Shown: piece by piece, positions 1-7,747 of the stretch
How positions within the stretch are numbered: position 1 is the stretch's first letter
Layout: every line of letters begins with the position of its first letter
Assembly (NCBI RefSeq): GCF_001426505.1
Contig: NZ_LMEV01000013.1
Location: 248,001 to 312,000, forward strand
Length of the DNA stretch: 64,000 nucleotides
From: Variovorax sp. Root473
Lineage (GTDB): Bacteria; Pseudomonadota; Gammaproteobacteria; Burkholderiales; Burkholderiaceae_C
Direction: 5' to 3'
Program-made: the position numbers and the translations under genes
Notes under the pieces: model-generated
The model's database searches: none
Told to the model about the DNA's origin: nothing
The model's input: the letters and a program-made list of their open reading frames with translations, nothing else

Positions 1-319
1 CGCGCACCTCGGGCGCCGCAAAGCCGTCGAAGCCCGCGTCGTAGGCCGGGTGCACCGCGACCAGCTGGCCCTGCAGGTGGGTCGAAAGCTCGGTGATCTC
101 CAGGCCGTGGCCGGCGAGCGTGCCCTTGATCTCGTCGCAGTAGGTCTTGCTCTGGGCCGCGCGCTTCAGGTCGATGAGGCGCGTGTCCCAGCTGGGGATC
201 TGCACGCCCTTGTAGCCGAGGCCCGCGGCCCATCCGGCGATGGCGTCGAGCGAGTGGAACGGGGCCGTGTCGCCCGCGAACTGGGCCAGGAAAATGCCCG
301 GCCCCTTGATCGTCTTCAT
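1..319 (-). CDS. Sugar phosphate isomerase/epimerase, TIM-barrel family (3' part outside window)
   Basis: The ATG is the reverse complement of 317-319 and the frame stays open to the window edge, giving 106 residues of N-terminus (MKTIKGPGIFLAQFAG...). The start of an AP-endonuclease-2-like TIM barrel is visible: a first strand ending in GIFLAQF, then GYKGVQIPSWD and LEITELSTHLQGQLVAVHP, the usual order of beta1, beta2 and beta3 in sugar isomerases/epimerases. Such enzymes act in the cytoplasm on sugars or inositol derivatives; the substrate cannot be told from this fragment. It is divergent from the hydrolase gene at 425, about 105 bases away. Confidence 0.75.
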   Translation of the reverse strand, partial: MKTIKGPGIFLAQFAGDTAPFHSLDAIAGWAAGLGYKGVQIPSWDTRLIDLKRAAQSKTYCDEIKGTLAGHGLEITELSTHLQGQLVAVHPAYDAGFDGFAAPEVR

Positions 320-424
320 GCGTGTCTCCTGATGCGCCGCACAGCATACTTCGGGGGTTCGGCTGACACACGACCGAAGTTCGATGGGCGCACAATGAAC
401 TTTGTCCACAGGGAACCCATCGAG

Positions 425-1312
425 ATGTCTCAGCCTGTCGCCGCCCGGCTCAAGATCGGCTTGTCCGCCTGCTTCTCGCACGCCGACCCGGCCCGCTCGC
501 TCTTCACGAACAAGACACTGCAGTACGTCGAACAGTCGATCGCCCACTGGCTCATGTCGGCCGGCGCGATGGTGGTGATGGTGCCCTGCCCCACGGGCGA
601 GACGGCACGCGGCGACACCAAGCTCTCGCACTACGCCGAGTGGCTCGACGGCGTGGTGATGCACGGCGGCGCCGACGTATGGCCCGGCAGCTACGGCGAA
701 GAACCCCTGAAAGACGCGTGGATCGGCGACCAGATCCGCGACCTGTACGACCTCGCGCTGGTCGAGGCTTTCGAGCAGGCCGGCAAGCCGATCTTCGGCG
801 TGTGCCGCGGATTGCAGCTGATCAACGTGGCCTTCGGCGGCACGCTCTACCAGGACATCGAGGAGCAGCACGGCCATCCCGAGACGTTGCGCCACCGCGA
901 CCCGGTGGCCTACGACCAGAACTTCCACCAGATCGAGATCGTCGGGGGCACGCGCCTGTCGAAGCTGTTCCCCGACGTGCGCACGGCGCGCGTCAACAGC
1001 ATTCATCACCAGGGCATCAAGGGGCTCGCGCCGGGCTTCGAGGTCGAGGCCTGGAGCCTGCCCGACCGCGTGCCCGAGGCCATCCGCCGCCGGCCCGAGA
1101 AAGGCCGCGGCTACATCGCGGCGACCCAGTGGCACCCGGAGTTCCACAAGTACGGCAGCACCGAGACGGTGGACGACACGCCGATCCTGCACGACTTCTT
1201 GTGGGCCTGCGCCACCGCGCGCGTGGCGCCGCGCACGAGCATGCGCGAGATGCAGGGGCGCATTCGCAACCGCGCGTCCCGGTTGCTGCGGCAGGCGTTG
1301 CTGCGGCGCTGA
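425..1312 (+). CDS. Class I glutamine amidotransferase-like hydrolase, gamma-glutamyl-GABA hydrolase family (peptidase C26)
   Basis: A 295-residue cytoplasmic hydrolase of the PuuD/peptidase C26 family, which cleaves gamma-glutamyl amides such as gamma-glutamyl-GABA. The nucleophile elbow is GVCRGLQLI with Cys127, preceded by an oxyanion-loop stretch VVMHGGADVWPGSYGE. The C-terminal half carries NSIHHQGIKGLAPG and the catalytic His-Glu pair in ATQWHPEFH. ATG 425 gives the family-like start MSQPVAARLKIGLS; ATG 395 in the same frame would add ten residues. No polyamine-pathway genes are adjacent, so the physiological substrate is open. It converges with the acyl-CoA dehydrogenase gene, five bases apart. 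Confidence 0.88.
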   Translation: MSQPVAARLKIGLSACFSHADPARSLFTNKTLQYVEQSIAHWLMSAGAMVVMVPCPTGETARGDTKLSHYAEWLDGVVMHGGADVWPGSYGEEPLKDAWIGDQIRDLYDLALVEAFEQAGKPIFGVCRGLQLINVAFGGTLYQDIEEQHGHPETLRHRDPVAYDQNFHQIEIVGGTRLSKLFPDVRTARVNSIHHQGIKGLAPGFEVEAWSLPDRVPEAIRRRPEKGRGYIAATQWHPEFHKYGSTETVDDTPILHDFLWACATARVAPRTSMREMQGRIRNRASRLLRQALLRR

Positions 1313-1317
1313 TCGGC

Positions 1318-2958
1318 TCAGTGCCACGCGGCGCGCACCAGCGCGCCAGGATCGCTGGTGCCGGCGCTGATGCCGGTGACCGGGCCCCAGTCGGGATCGA
1401 AGCGGCTCGACACGAAAGCGGCCGAAGCCGCCGGGCTCGCGTGCTGCAGCATCAGGCCGGCCTGCGCCGCGCGCACCAGCCGCTGCGTGAAGCGGCGCGC
1501 CTGGCGTTCCAGGTCCTGCGGCGCCAGCTGCACCATCTGGCGCAGGGCCTGCACCTCGGCCTGCAGGCGCGTGTCGCCAGCGGTTACGTCCTGCAGGTGG
1601 TCGAGCACGAGGTGCGCGTCGTCCGGGTTGCGCGACACGGCACGCAGCACGTCCAGGCACATCACGTTGCCCGAGCCTTCCCAGATCGAGTTGACGGGCG
1701 CCTCGCGGAACAGGCGGCCCATCGGGCTGTCTTCCACGTAGCCGTTGCCGCCGAACACTTCCATCGCCTCGCCCGTGAGCGCGACCGCGCGCTTGCAGTT
1801 CCAGAACTTGGCGGCGGGCGTGAGCAGCCGGCGCCAGGCGGTGTCCAGCGGTGCGGGCGAGCCGAAGCGCGAGGCCAGTTCCATCGCCAGCAGCGTGGCG
1901 CTTTCGGTTTCCAGCGCCATGTCGGCCAGCAGCTCGGTCATCACGGGCTGGTCGACCAGCGCCTTGCCGAAGGCATGGCGGTTGCGCGTGTAGTGCAGCG
2001 CCTGCGCGAAGCCCTGGCGCATGAAGCCGGCGCTGGCGAGCGCGCAGTCCAGCCGCGTCACGGTGGCCATCTCGATGATGGTCGGGATGCCGCGGCCCTC
2101 GTCGCCCACGAGCACGCCCCAGGCTTCCTTGAACTCGACCTCGCTGCTGGCGTTGGAACGGTTGCCGACCTTGTCCTTCAGGCGCTGGATGTGGATCGCG
2201 TTCTTGCTGCCGTCGGGCCGCCAGCGCGGCATGAAGAAGCACGAGGAGCCGTGCTCGTCGGTCTTGGCCAGCACCAGGTGGCCGTCGCACATCGGCGCCG
2301 AGAAGAACCACTTGTGGCCGGTGATGAGGAACTCTTCGCCCCACGGGCCGCTGCCCGCCGGCACGGCGCGCGTGGTGTTGGTGCGCACGTCGCTGCCGCC
2401 CTGCTTCTCGGTCATGCCCATGCCGACGGTCATCGAGGTCTTGCCTTCGAGGGGGATGTCGCGCGCATCGTGCTCGCCCGATGCGAGCTTGCCCTGCAGG
2501 TCGGCGTACAGCGCGGCGTTGCGGCGCATCACGGGGATGCAGGCCTTGGTCATGGTGGTCGGGCAGGTGGAGCCCGACTCGATCTGGCTGTGCATGTACA
2601 GCGACGCGCCGTAGCCCACCCAGGCCGAGGGTCGCTCGTCGAAGAACGGCAGGTTGGCGATGCCGTTGCGCCGCGCGATCGACATCAGGGTGTGCCACGC
2701 GGGGTGGAACTGCACGCTGTCGATGCGCGTGCCGGTGCGCGAGTGCGTGTGCAGCTCGGGCTCGTGGCGGTTGGCGTCCTCGGCGGCGCGCAGCGTGGCC
2801 TCGGCGCCGTACTCGGCGCCCTGGCGCACCAGCTCGTCGTCGCGCCAGGCGGCGCCGCCGCGCGCCACCGCGCCGCGCAGTGCGGGGTCGCTGGTGTAGA
2901 CGTTGTAGTCCTTGAGCTCGGGGACCTGGTTGTCGGGGTGGATTCCGGTGGTGGTCAT
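1318..2958 (-). CDS. Acyl-CoA dehydrogenase, AidB-like
   Basis: A 546-residue FAD-dependent acyl-CoA dehydrogenase of the AidB/isovaleryl-CoA dehydrogenase-like group. Visible landmarks are GMGMTEKQGGSDVRTNT (flavin/substrate loop), ITGHKWFFSAPMCD, the active-site stretch SNASSEVEFKEAWGVL, and the C-terminal motif VEDSPMGRLFREAPVNSIWE followed by GSGNVMCLDVLRA, typical of AidB. AidB proteins are linked to the alkylation response and bind DNA in E. coli; that role is not shown here. The thioesterase gene lies 37 bases upstream on the same strand, suggesting a two-gene acyl-CoA operon controlled by the divergent TetR gene. Confidence 0.88.
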   Translation of the reverse strand: MTTTGIHPDNQVPELKDYNVYTSDPALRGAVARGGAAWRDDELVRQGAEYGAEATLRAAEDANRHEPELHTHSRTGTRIDSVQFHPAWHTLMSIARRNGIANLPFFDERPSAWVGYGASLYMHSQIESGSTCPTTMTKACIPVMRRNAALYADLQGKLASGEHDARDIPLEGKTSMTVGMGMTEKQGGSDVRTNTTRAVPAGSGPWGEEFLITGHKWFFSAPMCDGHLVLAKTDEHGSSCFFMPRWRPDGSKNAIHIQRLKDKVGNRSNASSEVEFKEAWGVLVGDEGRGIPTIIEMATVTRLDCALASAGFMRQGFAQALHYTRNRHAFGKALVDQPVMTELLADMALETESATLLAMELASRFGSPAPLDTAWRRLLTPAAKFWNCKRAVALTGEAMEVFGGNGYVEDSPMGRLFREAPVNSIWEGSGNVMCLDVLRAVSRNPDDAHLVLDHLQDVTAGDTRLQAEVQALRQMVQLAPQDLERQARRFTQRLVRAAQAGLMLQHASPAASAAFVSSRFDPDWGPVTGISAGTSDPGALVRAAWH

Positions 2959-2995
2959 GGCGTGGTCTCCGTGAAGCGGTGAAAGAGGGGCGTGT

Positions 2996-3829
2996 TCAGG
3001 CGGTGGCGCGTTCGCGCACCACCAGCGTCTGGGTCGCGAGGCCGATCAGGCCGCGCGCGTCGTACAGGTGGGACACGGTGAGGCCCGCACCGCCGGCGTG
3101 CATCTCGGTGCTGGCGCGCAGGCCGATCCACTCGCCTTCGGGCACGCGGAACAGGTTCAGGTTGAGATCGGCGTTCGAGAACAGGAAGTCGGCGGGCGAC
3201 AGCACCCAGCTCAGGCCGTTGCCGAAGTCGGCCGCCGCCGCCGCGCGCATCGCGGGCGAGGTGGCCACGCCGCGCACCAGCGGCACGGCGAGCCGGAACC
3301 ACGCGGCACCCGCGCCGGGCTGCGCGATGTCGCCCTGCGCCAGGCGCGATTCGACGGCAGTCTGGTGGAACGAGAGGCCGTCGGGCAGGCCGGGAATGCG
3401 CAGCCGTTCGGTGCAGACCTCGGGCAGCGGCAGCAGTTCGCGCGGCGCGTCGCCCGCGGGCAGGTTCGCCGGCAAGGTCAGCGGCGAGGTCTTCAGCAGC
3501 AGCGCGTGCGCGCGGGCCACCACCGTGTCGCCCGCGAGCAGGTCGATGCCCACGCGCACCGTGGCGCGCGAGGACTGCGACTGCGTGCGCGTGGCCAGCG
3601 GCGCCACCGGCACCGGCTTGACCAGCTCGAGCGTGAGCCGCGCCAGCTGCCACCCGGGGCCGGGCGCCGCGCGTTCGGCGATGTGCGCGAGCAGCGCGGC
3701 GGGTGCGCCGCCGTGCTGCGCGCGTGGGTCCCAGGGGCCGCGCGAGAGGGCGTCGGGCAGCCACGCATCGCCCTCGCCGGTGTAGACGGCGGGGGGCGTT
3801 GTCTCGGGGGTGCGGTCGGGTGAGGTCAT
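2996..3829 (-). CDS. Thioesterase family protein (acyl-CoA thioesterase, double hot-dog type)
   Basis: A 277-residue protein matching TesB-like/acyl-CoA thioesterase family members in length and layout. The N-terminal half has LSRGPWDPRAQHGGAPAALL, the typical substrate-pocket helix of these hot-dog proteins, followed by RLTLELVKPVPVAPL; the second half has ADFGNGLSWVLSPADFLF and LNLFRVPEGEWIGLRAST. It should hydrolyse acyl-CoA thioesters in the cytoplasm. ATG 3829 (MTSPDRTPETT) was chosen because the frame upstream runs antisense through the TetR gene. It precedes the acyl-CoA dehydrogenase gene and is divergent from the TetR gene. Confidence 0.85.
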   Translation of the reverse strand: MTSPDRTPETTPPAVYTGEGDAWLPDALSRGPWDPRAQHGGAPAALLAHIAERAAPGPGWQLARLTLELVKPVPVAPLATRTQSQSSRATVRVGIDLLAGDTVVARAHALLLKTSPLTLPANLPAGDAPRELLPLPEVCTERLRIPGLPDGLSFHQTAVESRLAQGDIAQPGAGAAWFRLAVPLVRGVATSPAMRAAAAADFGNGLSWVLSPADFLFSNADLNLNLFRVPEGEWIGLRASTEMHAGGAGLTVSHLYDARGLIGLATQTLVVRERATA

Positions 3830-3901
3830 TGCAGAATGCCTTTCGATTGGATCAAAAATTCTAGGAACAACCCGCCCGCCAGGTGTTCGGGTTCGGCGCT
3901 C

Positions 3902-4534
3902 ATGACCGGCGTGCGCGTGCCCGTGGCCGCCCCGAGGAGGAAGCCGCGCCAGTCCCGCGCGCGCCACACCTCGCAGGCGCTGCAGGACGCCTTTGTTCGG
4001 CTTTTGGTCGAGAAGGGCTATGCCGCCATCACGATCCGCGAGATCGTGGCCGTGGCGGGCACGGGCCTGGGCAGCTTCTACGAATACTTCGAGAACAAGG
4101 AGGACCTGGCGCGCGTGTGCCTGCACCTGCGCTCCAAGGCGCTGCTGCTCGACATGCGCGCGGCCGTGGCCACGAACGCCAGCCGGCCGTGGCGCGAGAT
4201 CGTCGATGCGGTGATCGAGGCGCAGCTCGACGCACACCGCGCGCAGCCCTTGGCCTGGGGGGCGCATTACCTCCTGGAGCGGCACCTCTCCAGCCCCGAG
4301 GCCTACCGCAAGATGTACGACCGCTTCGTGGCCGAATGGGTGGGCGTGCTGGACGCGGCGGGCGACGTGAAGGCCGACGGTCCGAAGAAGAAAGAGGCGG
4401 CGCGCGTGTGCCAGACCATCATCTACGGGCTGGTCGCGCACACCCACCTGGGCACGGGCGGGCGGCCCGACCTGCAGGCGCTGTCACGCCAGTTGCGTGA
4501 CGCGCTGCGTGGCTACCTGGCGACGGTCGCCTGA
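3902..4534 (+). CDS. TetR family transcriptional regulator
   Basis: A 210-residue repressor. The N-terminal helix-turn-helix is complete: ALQDAFVRLLVEKGYAAITI, then EIVAVAGTGLGSFYEYFENK, the standard TetR recognition-helix signature. The C-terminal half has helical ligand-domain character (REIVDAVIEAQLDAH, VCQTIIYGLVAHTHLG). An in-frame ATG at 3836 would place this start six bases from the thioesterase start, leaving no promoter space; ATG 3902 leaves 72 bases and begins just before the domain. The likely role is control of the divergent thioesterase/acyl-CoA dehydrogenase genes in response to an acyl-CoA or related ligand (inference from position). Confidence 0.87.
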   Translation: MTGVRVPVAAPRRKPRQSRARHTSQALQDAFVRLLVEKGYAAITIREIVAVAGTGLGSFYEYFENKEDLARVCLHLRSKALLLDMRAAVATNASRPWREIVDAVIEAQLDAHRAQPLAWGAHYLLERHLSSPEAYRKMYDRFVAEWVGVLDAAGDVKADGPKKKEAARVCQTIIYGLVAHTHLGTGGRPDLQALSRQLRDALRGYLATVA

Positions 4535-4543
4535 GGCTCTGGC

Positions 4544-4717
4544 TCAGCGCGACGACTTGTTCGTCGTGCCGCTGACGCCGGCGTCGATGGTGCCGAACAC
4601 CGTCACGCCGCTGCCCGATGACGTGGAGGACGAAGACGGCGACGGCGCGGTGCCGGCGCAGCCCGAAACCAGCAGGCCGGTCGCAAGGACGGCGAGGGCG
4701 GCAAGGATCGACTTCAC
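4544..4717 (-). CDS. Small predicted lipoprotein
   Basis: A 57-residue product starting with GTG (complement of 4715-4717), preceded by a GGAG ribosome site eight bases upstream. The sequence begins MKSILAALAVLATGLLVSGC, a lipoprotein signal peptide with lipobox LVSGC, then a Ser/Thr-rich tail ending in DAGVSGTTNKSSR. No family is recognised. It converges with the TetR gene. The GTG start and strong lipobox argue that the gene is real despite its small size. Confidence 0.6.
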   Translation of the reverse strand: MKSILAALAVLATGLLVSGCAGTAPSPSSSSTSSGSGVTVFGTIDAGVSGTTNKSSR

Positions 4718-4811
4718 GGCAGGACTCCAGAGAACAAAGGACGTCCCACTATAGGTCGCGGTCCCGGCCACCCTGTAACAAAGACACCTGCCCCTGCAGG
4801 GGCAGCGTTGT

Positions 4812-5693
4812 TCAGCCTGCAACGCGCGGGTCGGTCGCCAGCAGCATCTCCACCATCGAGCGCAGGTCGGCCCGCAGCCGCGCGGCGCCGGCCTCGTCGA
4901 GCGCCAGCGTGGCCTCGTCCATGTAGAGCTTGCGGTTGATCTCGACCTGGATGCTGTGCCGGTTCGCCGCCGGATTGCCGTGCCGACGCACCAGTTCCAC
5001 GCCCTTGTACGGGTGGTTGTAGTCCACGCTGTAGCCGCGTGCGCGCAGGTGCGCGCACAGCCGCTGCGACAGCGCCGGGTCGGCCGTGCTGCCGTCGCGG
5101 TCGCCGATCACGAAGTCGGCGTGCACCAGCCCCGGGAAGTCGGTGGCGTGGCTGCCCGCAATCGCCGGCATCGAGTGGCAGTTGATGTGGATGCTGTAGC
5201 CGTGCCGCGCATGCGCGGCGTCGATGGCCTGCGCCACCGCCGCGTGGTACGGGTGCCAGCACTGGTCGATGCGCTGGCGCACCTCGGCCACCGTGAGCGG
5301 CCGGTCGTAGATCGGCAGGCCTTCGTCGGTGAGCTTCCAGATCAGGCCCTTGCCCAGGCGCACCTTCGACAGCACGCGCGGATCGGTCGACACCGGGGCG
5401 GTCCACGGGCCGTCGAGCATGGTGGTGTCGACCTCGGTCATGTCGCGGTTGGCGTCCAGGTAGCTGCGCGGAAAGTGCGCCTCGATCCAGGCGGCGCCCA
5501 CGTCGCTCGCGAAGTCGTAGAGCTTCTCGACGTGGGTGTCCTCGGCCCGGCGCAGCGTGGCGAGTTCGCACGCGGGCCGGAAGTCCTCGGGGTAGACGGT
5601 GCCGCTGTGCGGGGAGTCCAGCACCAGCGGGGTGTGCCCGGCGACGCTGGTCACCTGGGCACGGGTTTGAATCAGTTTCAGGACTGGATGCAT
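4812..5693 (-). CDS. N-formylglutamate amidohydrolase
   Basis: A 293-residue zinc-dependent hydrolase of the HutG/N-formylglutamate amidohydrolase family, which splits N-formyl-L-glutamate to formate and glutamate at the end of a histidine-degradation route. The family opening is clear: LVLDSPHSGTVYPEDF, then RRAEDTHVEKLYDFA and YLDANRDMTEVDTTML. The metal-site HINCHSMPA and the later DRDGSTADP also fit. No hut genes lie nearby; the next gene upstream, twelve bases away, encodes a Bug-type binding protein, so this copy may instead process a formylated or N-acylated amino acid imported from outside (inference). Confidence 0.88.
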   Translation of the reverse strand: MHPVLKLIQTRAQVTSVAGHTPLVLDSPHSGTVYPEDFRPACELATLRRAEDTHVEKLYDFASDVGAAWIEAHFPRSYLDANRDMTEVDTTMLDGPWTAPVSTDPRVLSKVRLGKGLIWKLTDEGLPIYDRPLTVAEVRQRIDQCWHPYHAAVAQAIDAAHARHGYSIHINCHSMPAIAGSHATDFPGLVHADFVIGDRDGSTADPALSQRLCAHLRARGYSVDYNHPYKGVELVRRHGNPAANRHSIQVEINRKLYMDEATLALDEAGAARLRADLRSMVEMLLATDPRVAG

Positions 5694-5705
5694 AGGCGGT
5701 GTCGG

Positions 5706-6668
5706 TCAGTCCAGTCGGATGCGCGCGAAGGCGGCCACCTTCTTCATCTTCTCGATCTCGCTCGCGATCTGCTTCGTGAACTCGGCCGGCGTGGTGCCCG
5801 AGGCGTACAGCCCCTGCAGCGACAGGCGCTCGCGCACCGCGGGGTCCTTCAGCGCGGTGGCCACGGCCTGCTGCATGCGCAGCACCAGCTCGGCGGGCGT
5901 GCCGGCGGGCGCGATCATGCCGAACCACGACGGGTCATTGCTGGCCGCGTAGCCCAGCTCGCCGTAGGTCGGCACGTCGGGCAGCACGTCGAGGCGGCCG
6001 CTCCAGGACACGGCCAGCGCCTTGAGCTTGCCGGCCTTCACGTGCGGCAGCGACGAGGCCACCTGGTCGAAGTACACCGGCACCTGGCCCGCGAGCACGT
6101 CGTTGATGGCCGGGCCCGCACCGCGGTAGGGGATGTGCACCATCGAGGTTCCGGTGCTGCTCTTGAACAGTTCGCCCCACATGTGGCCGATGGTGCCGTT
6201 GCCCGGCGAGGCATACGACACCTTGCCGGGGTTGGCCTTCAGGTACTTCACGAGTTCCGCGAAGCTGCCGACCGGCAGCACGGCCGGGTTGATGACGATC
6301 ACGCCCGGCGCCTTCACCAGCTCGCTCACGGCCGCGAAGCCCTTGATCGGGTCGTAAGGCAGCTTCTGGTACACGGCCGGGTTCACGCCGTGCGTGGACA
6401 GCGTGGCGATGCCGAAGGCCAGGCCATCGGGCGTGGCGCGTGCCAGCTCGGCCATGCCGATCGAGCCGCCCGCGCCGGCGCGGTTGTCGATCACCACGGG
6501 CTGCTGGAGGATCTTGGCCAGGGGCTCGGAGAGCACGCGGGCCGTGATGTCGGTGGCGCCACCGGGCGGGAAAGGCACGACCAGGCGGATCGGCCTGCCT
6601 TGGGCAAAGGATATTCCTGGGGCGAAAGAAGCGGCGGCCAGGGTGGAGAGGAAATGACGACGTTGCAT
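5706..6668 (-). CDS. Tripartite tricarboxylate transporter substrate-binding protein (Bug/TctC family)
   Basis: A 320-residue periplasmic solute-binding protein. It starts MQRRHFLSTLAAASFAPG with a signal peptide ending near ISFAQG, then the family-defining RPIRLVVPFPPGGATDITA. Further landmarks are VIDNRAGAGGSIGM, SYASPGNGTIGHMWGEL and MVHIPYRGAGPAINDVLAGQ, which form the ligand cleft of Bug proteins. The membrane TctA/TctB subunits are not in the window, as is common for this expanded family. It is divergent from a LysR gene across an operator, and the amidohydrolase gene follows 12 bases after its stop, suggesting joint LysR control. Confidence 0.93.
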   Translation of the reverse strand: MQRRHFLSTLAAASFAPGISFAQGRPIRLVVPFPPGGATDITARVLSEPLAKILQQPVVIDNRAGAGGSIGMAELARATPDGLAFGIATLSTHGVNPAVYQKLPYDPIKGFAAVSELVKAPGVIVINPAVLPVGSFAELVKYLKANPGKVSYASPGNGTIGHMWGELFKSSTGTSMVHIPYRGAGPAINDVLAGQVPVYFDQVASSLPHVKAGKLKALAVSWSGRLDVLPDVPTYGELGYAASNDPSWFGMIAPAGTPAELVLRMQQAVATALKDPAVRERLSLQGLYASGTTPAEFTKQIASEIEKMKKVAAFARIRLD

Positions 6669-6741
6669 GAGGGTTCTTCCAATGGAACGATGAGTGAATG
6701 TGCAAAGCTGCAGCTCACCTGAAGCAAAGGATATACCCGAT

Positions 6742-6762
6742 ATCATTCCATTCTGGAATGAT
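6742..6762. promoter_or_regulatory. Probable LysR operator between divergent genes
   Basis: ATCATTCCA (6742-6750), spacer TTC, TGGAATGAT (6754-6762) form a perfect 9-base inverted repeat with a T-N11-A core (ATTCCATTCTGGAAT). It lies between the Bug-gene start (6668) and the LysR start (6777), only 14 bases before the LysR ATG. This position is typical of LysR autoregulation plus control of the divergent target; binding is inferred. Confidence 0.65.
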
Positions 6763-6776
6763 TTGATGGACTCCCC

Positions 6777-7709
6777 ATGTCGCTGCGACGCCTCAATCCG
6801 CCCCTGAACCTGCTTCGCGCCTTCTCCACCGTGGTGCGCTTCGGCGGCGTGTCGCGCGCGGCCGAGGCGCTGCACCTGACGCAGGGCGCGGTGAGCAAGC
6901 AGGTGCAGGAGCTCGAACGCTGGATCGGCGCGCCGCTGTTCGAGCGCAGCCGCAAGCGCCTGGCGCTCACGCCAGCCGGCGAGCGCTACGAAAAGGCGGT
7001 GCGCGCCCTGCTGGCGCAGCTGGAGGCGGCGACGCTGGAGCTCATCACCAGCGGCGACGGCGGCGGTGCGCTGCACCTGTCGACCCTGCCCACCTTCGGC
7101 GCCAAGTGGCTGATTCCGCGCCTGCCCGATTTCCAGCAGCGGCATCCGCAGATCACGCTGCATTTCGTGCCCTTCGTGCATGGCTATGACTTCGAGCGGC
7201 CCGAGCTCGACTGCGCCATCCTGTTCGGCGACGGCCACTGGCCCGGCGCGCGCTCGCACTACCTCGCAGGGCGGGACGTGGCGCTGATCGCCCCGCGCGC
7301 CGCGCAGGCCGAGGCCGCCATCCGCACGCCGCAGGACGTGGCGCGCTGCACGCTGCTGCGCCACGTGAGCGTGCCGCAGTCGTGGCTGCACTGGAGCGAG
7401 GCGCACGGCGTGCGCGGGCTCGACCCGCTGGCCGGGCTGCAGTTCGACCAGTTCCAGACCATGATCCGCGCCGTCATGGCCGGCATGGGCGTGGCGCTGG
7501 TGCCGCGTTGCCTGGTGCGGGACGAAATCACCTCGGGGCTGGTGGAGGAGCCGCTGCCCGGTGGTGGCTACCGCGGCAACGAGGGCTACTGGTTTTGCTA
7601 CCCGGAAGGGCGTGGCCAGCTGGCCACGCTCGATCATTTCCGCCACTGGCTGCTGGCCGAGGTCGACCGCAGCGGGGAAGACGGGGAAGAGGCGGCGCCG
7701 CCGGCCTGA
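6777..7709 (+). CDS. LysR family transcriptional regulator (GcvA-like)
   Basis: A 310-residue LysR regulator. The N-terminal winged helix is evident: PLNLLRAFSTVVRFGGVSRA, then EALHLTQGAVSKQVQELERW and GAPLFERSRKRLALTPAGER. The rest is the periplasmic-binding-like effector domain (LHLSTLPTFGAKWLIPRLPD, FHRHPQITLHF-type region, LDCAILFGDGHWPG), a layout shared with GcvA-type proteins. The gene is divergent from the Bug/amidohydrolase pair, with a palindromic operator just upstream of its own start. It likely represses itself and switches the transport genes in response to their substrate. Confidence 0.92.
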   Translation: MSLRRLNPPLNLLRAFSTVVRFGGVSRAAEALHLTQGAVSKQVQELERWIGAPLFERSRKRLALTPAGERYEKAVRALLAQLEAATLELITSGDGGGALHLSTLPTFGAKWLIPRLPDFQQRHPQITLHFVPFVHGYDFERPELDCAILFGDGHWPGARSHYLAGRDVALIAPRAAQAEAAIRTPQDVARCTLLRHVSVPQSWLHWSEAHGVRGLDPLAGLQFDQFQTMIRAVMAGMGVALVPRCLVRDEITSGLVEEPLPGGGYRGNEGYWFCYPEGRGQLATLDHFRHWLLAEVDRSGEDGEEAAPPA

Positions 7710-7747
7710 CAAGGCCGGGGCGCCCGCGGCGCTCAGGCCTTGTCAGG
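7705..7747. terminator. Inverted repeat shared by two convergent genes
   Basis: CCTGACAAGGCC (7705-7716) and GGCCTTGTCAGG (7736-7747) form a perfect 12-base stem around a 19-base GC-rich loop. The stem contains both the TGA of the LysR gene and the TGA of the topoisomerase gene. It probably acts as a bidirectional terminator or 3' RNA-stabilising hairpin. There is no long T tract. Confidence 0.5.
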
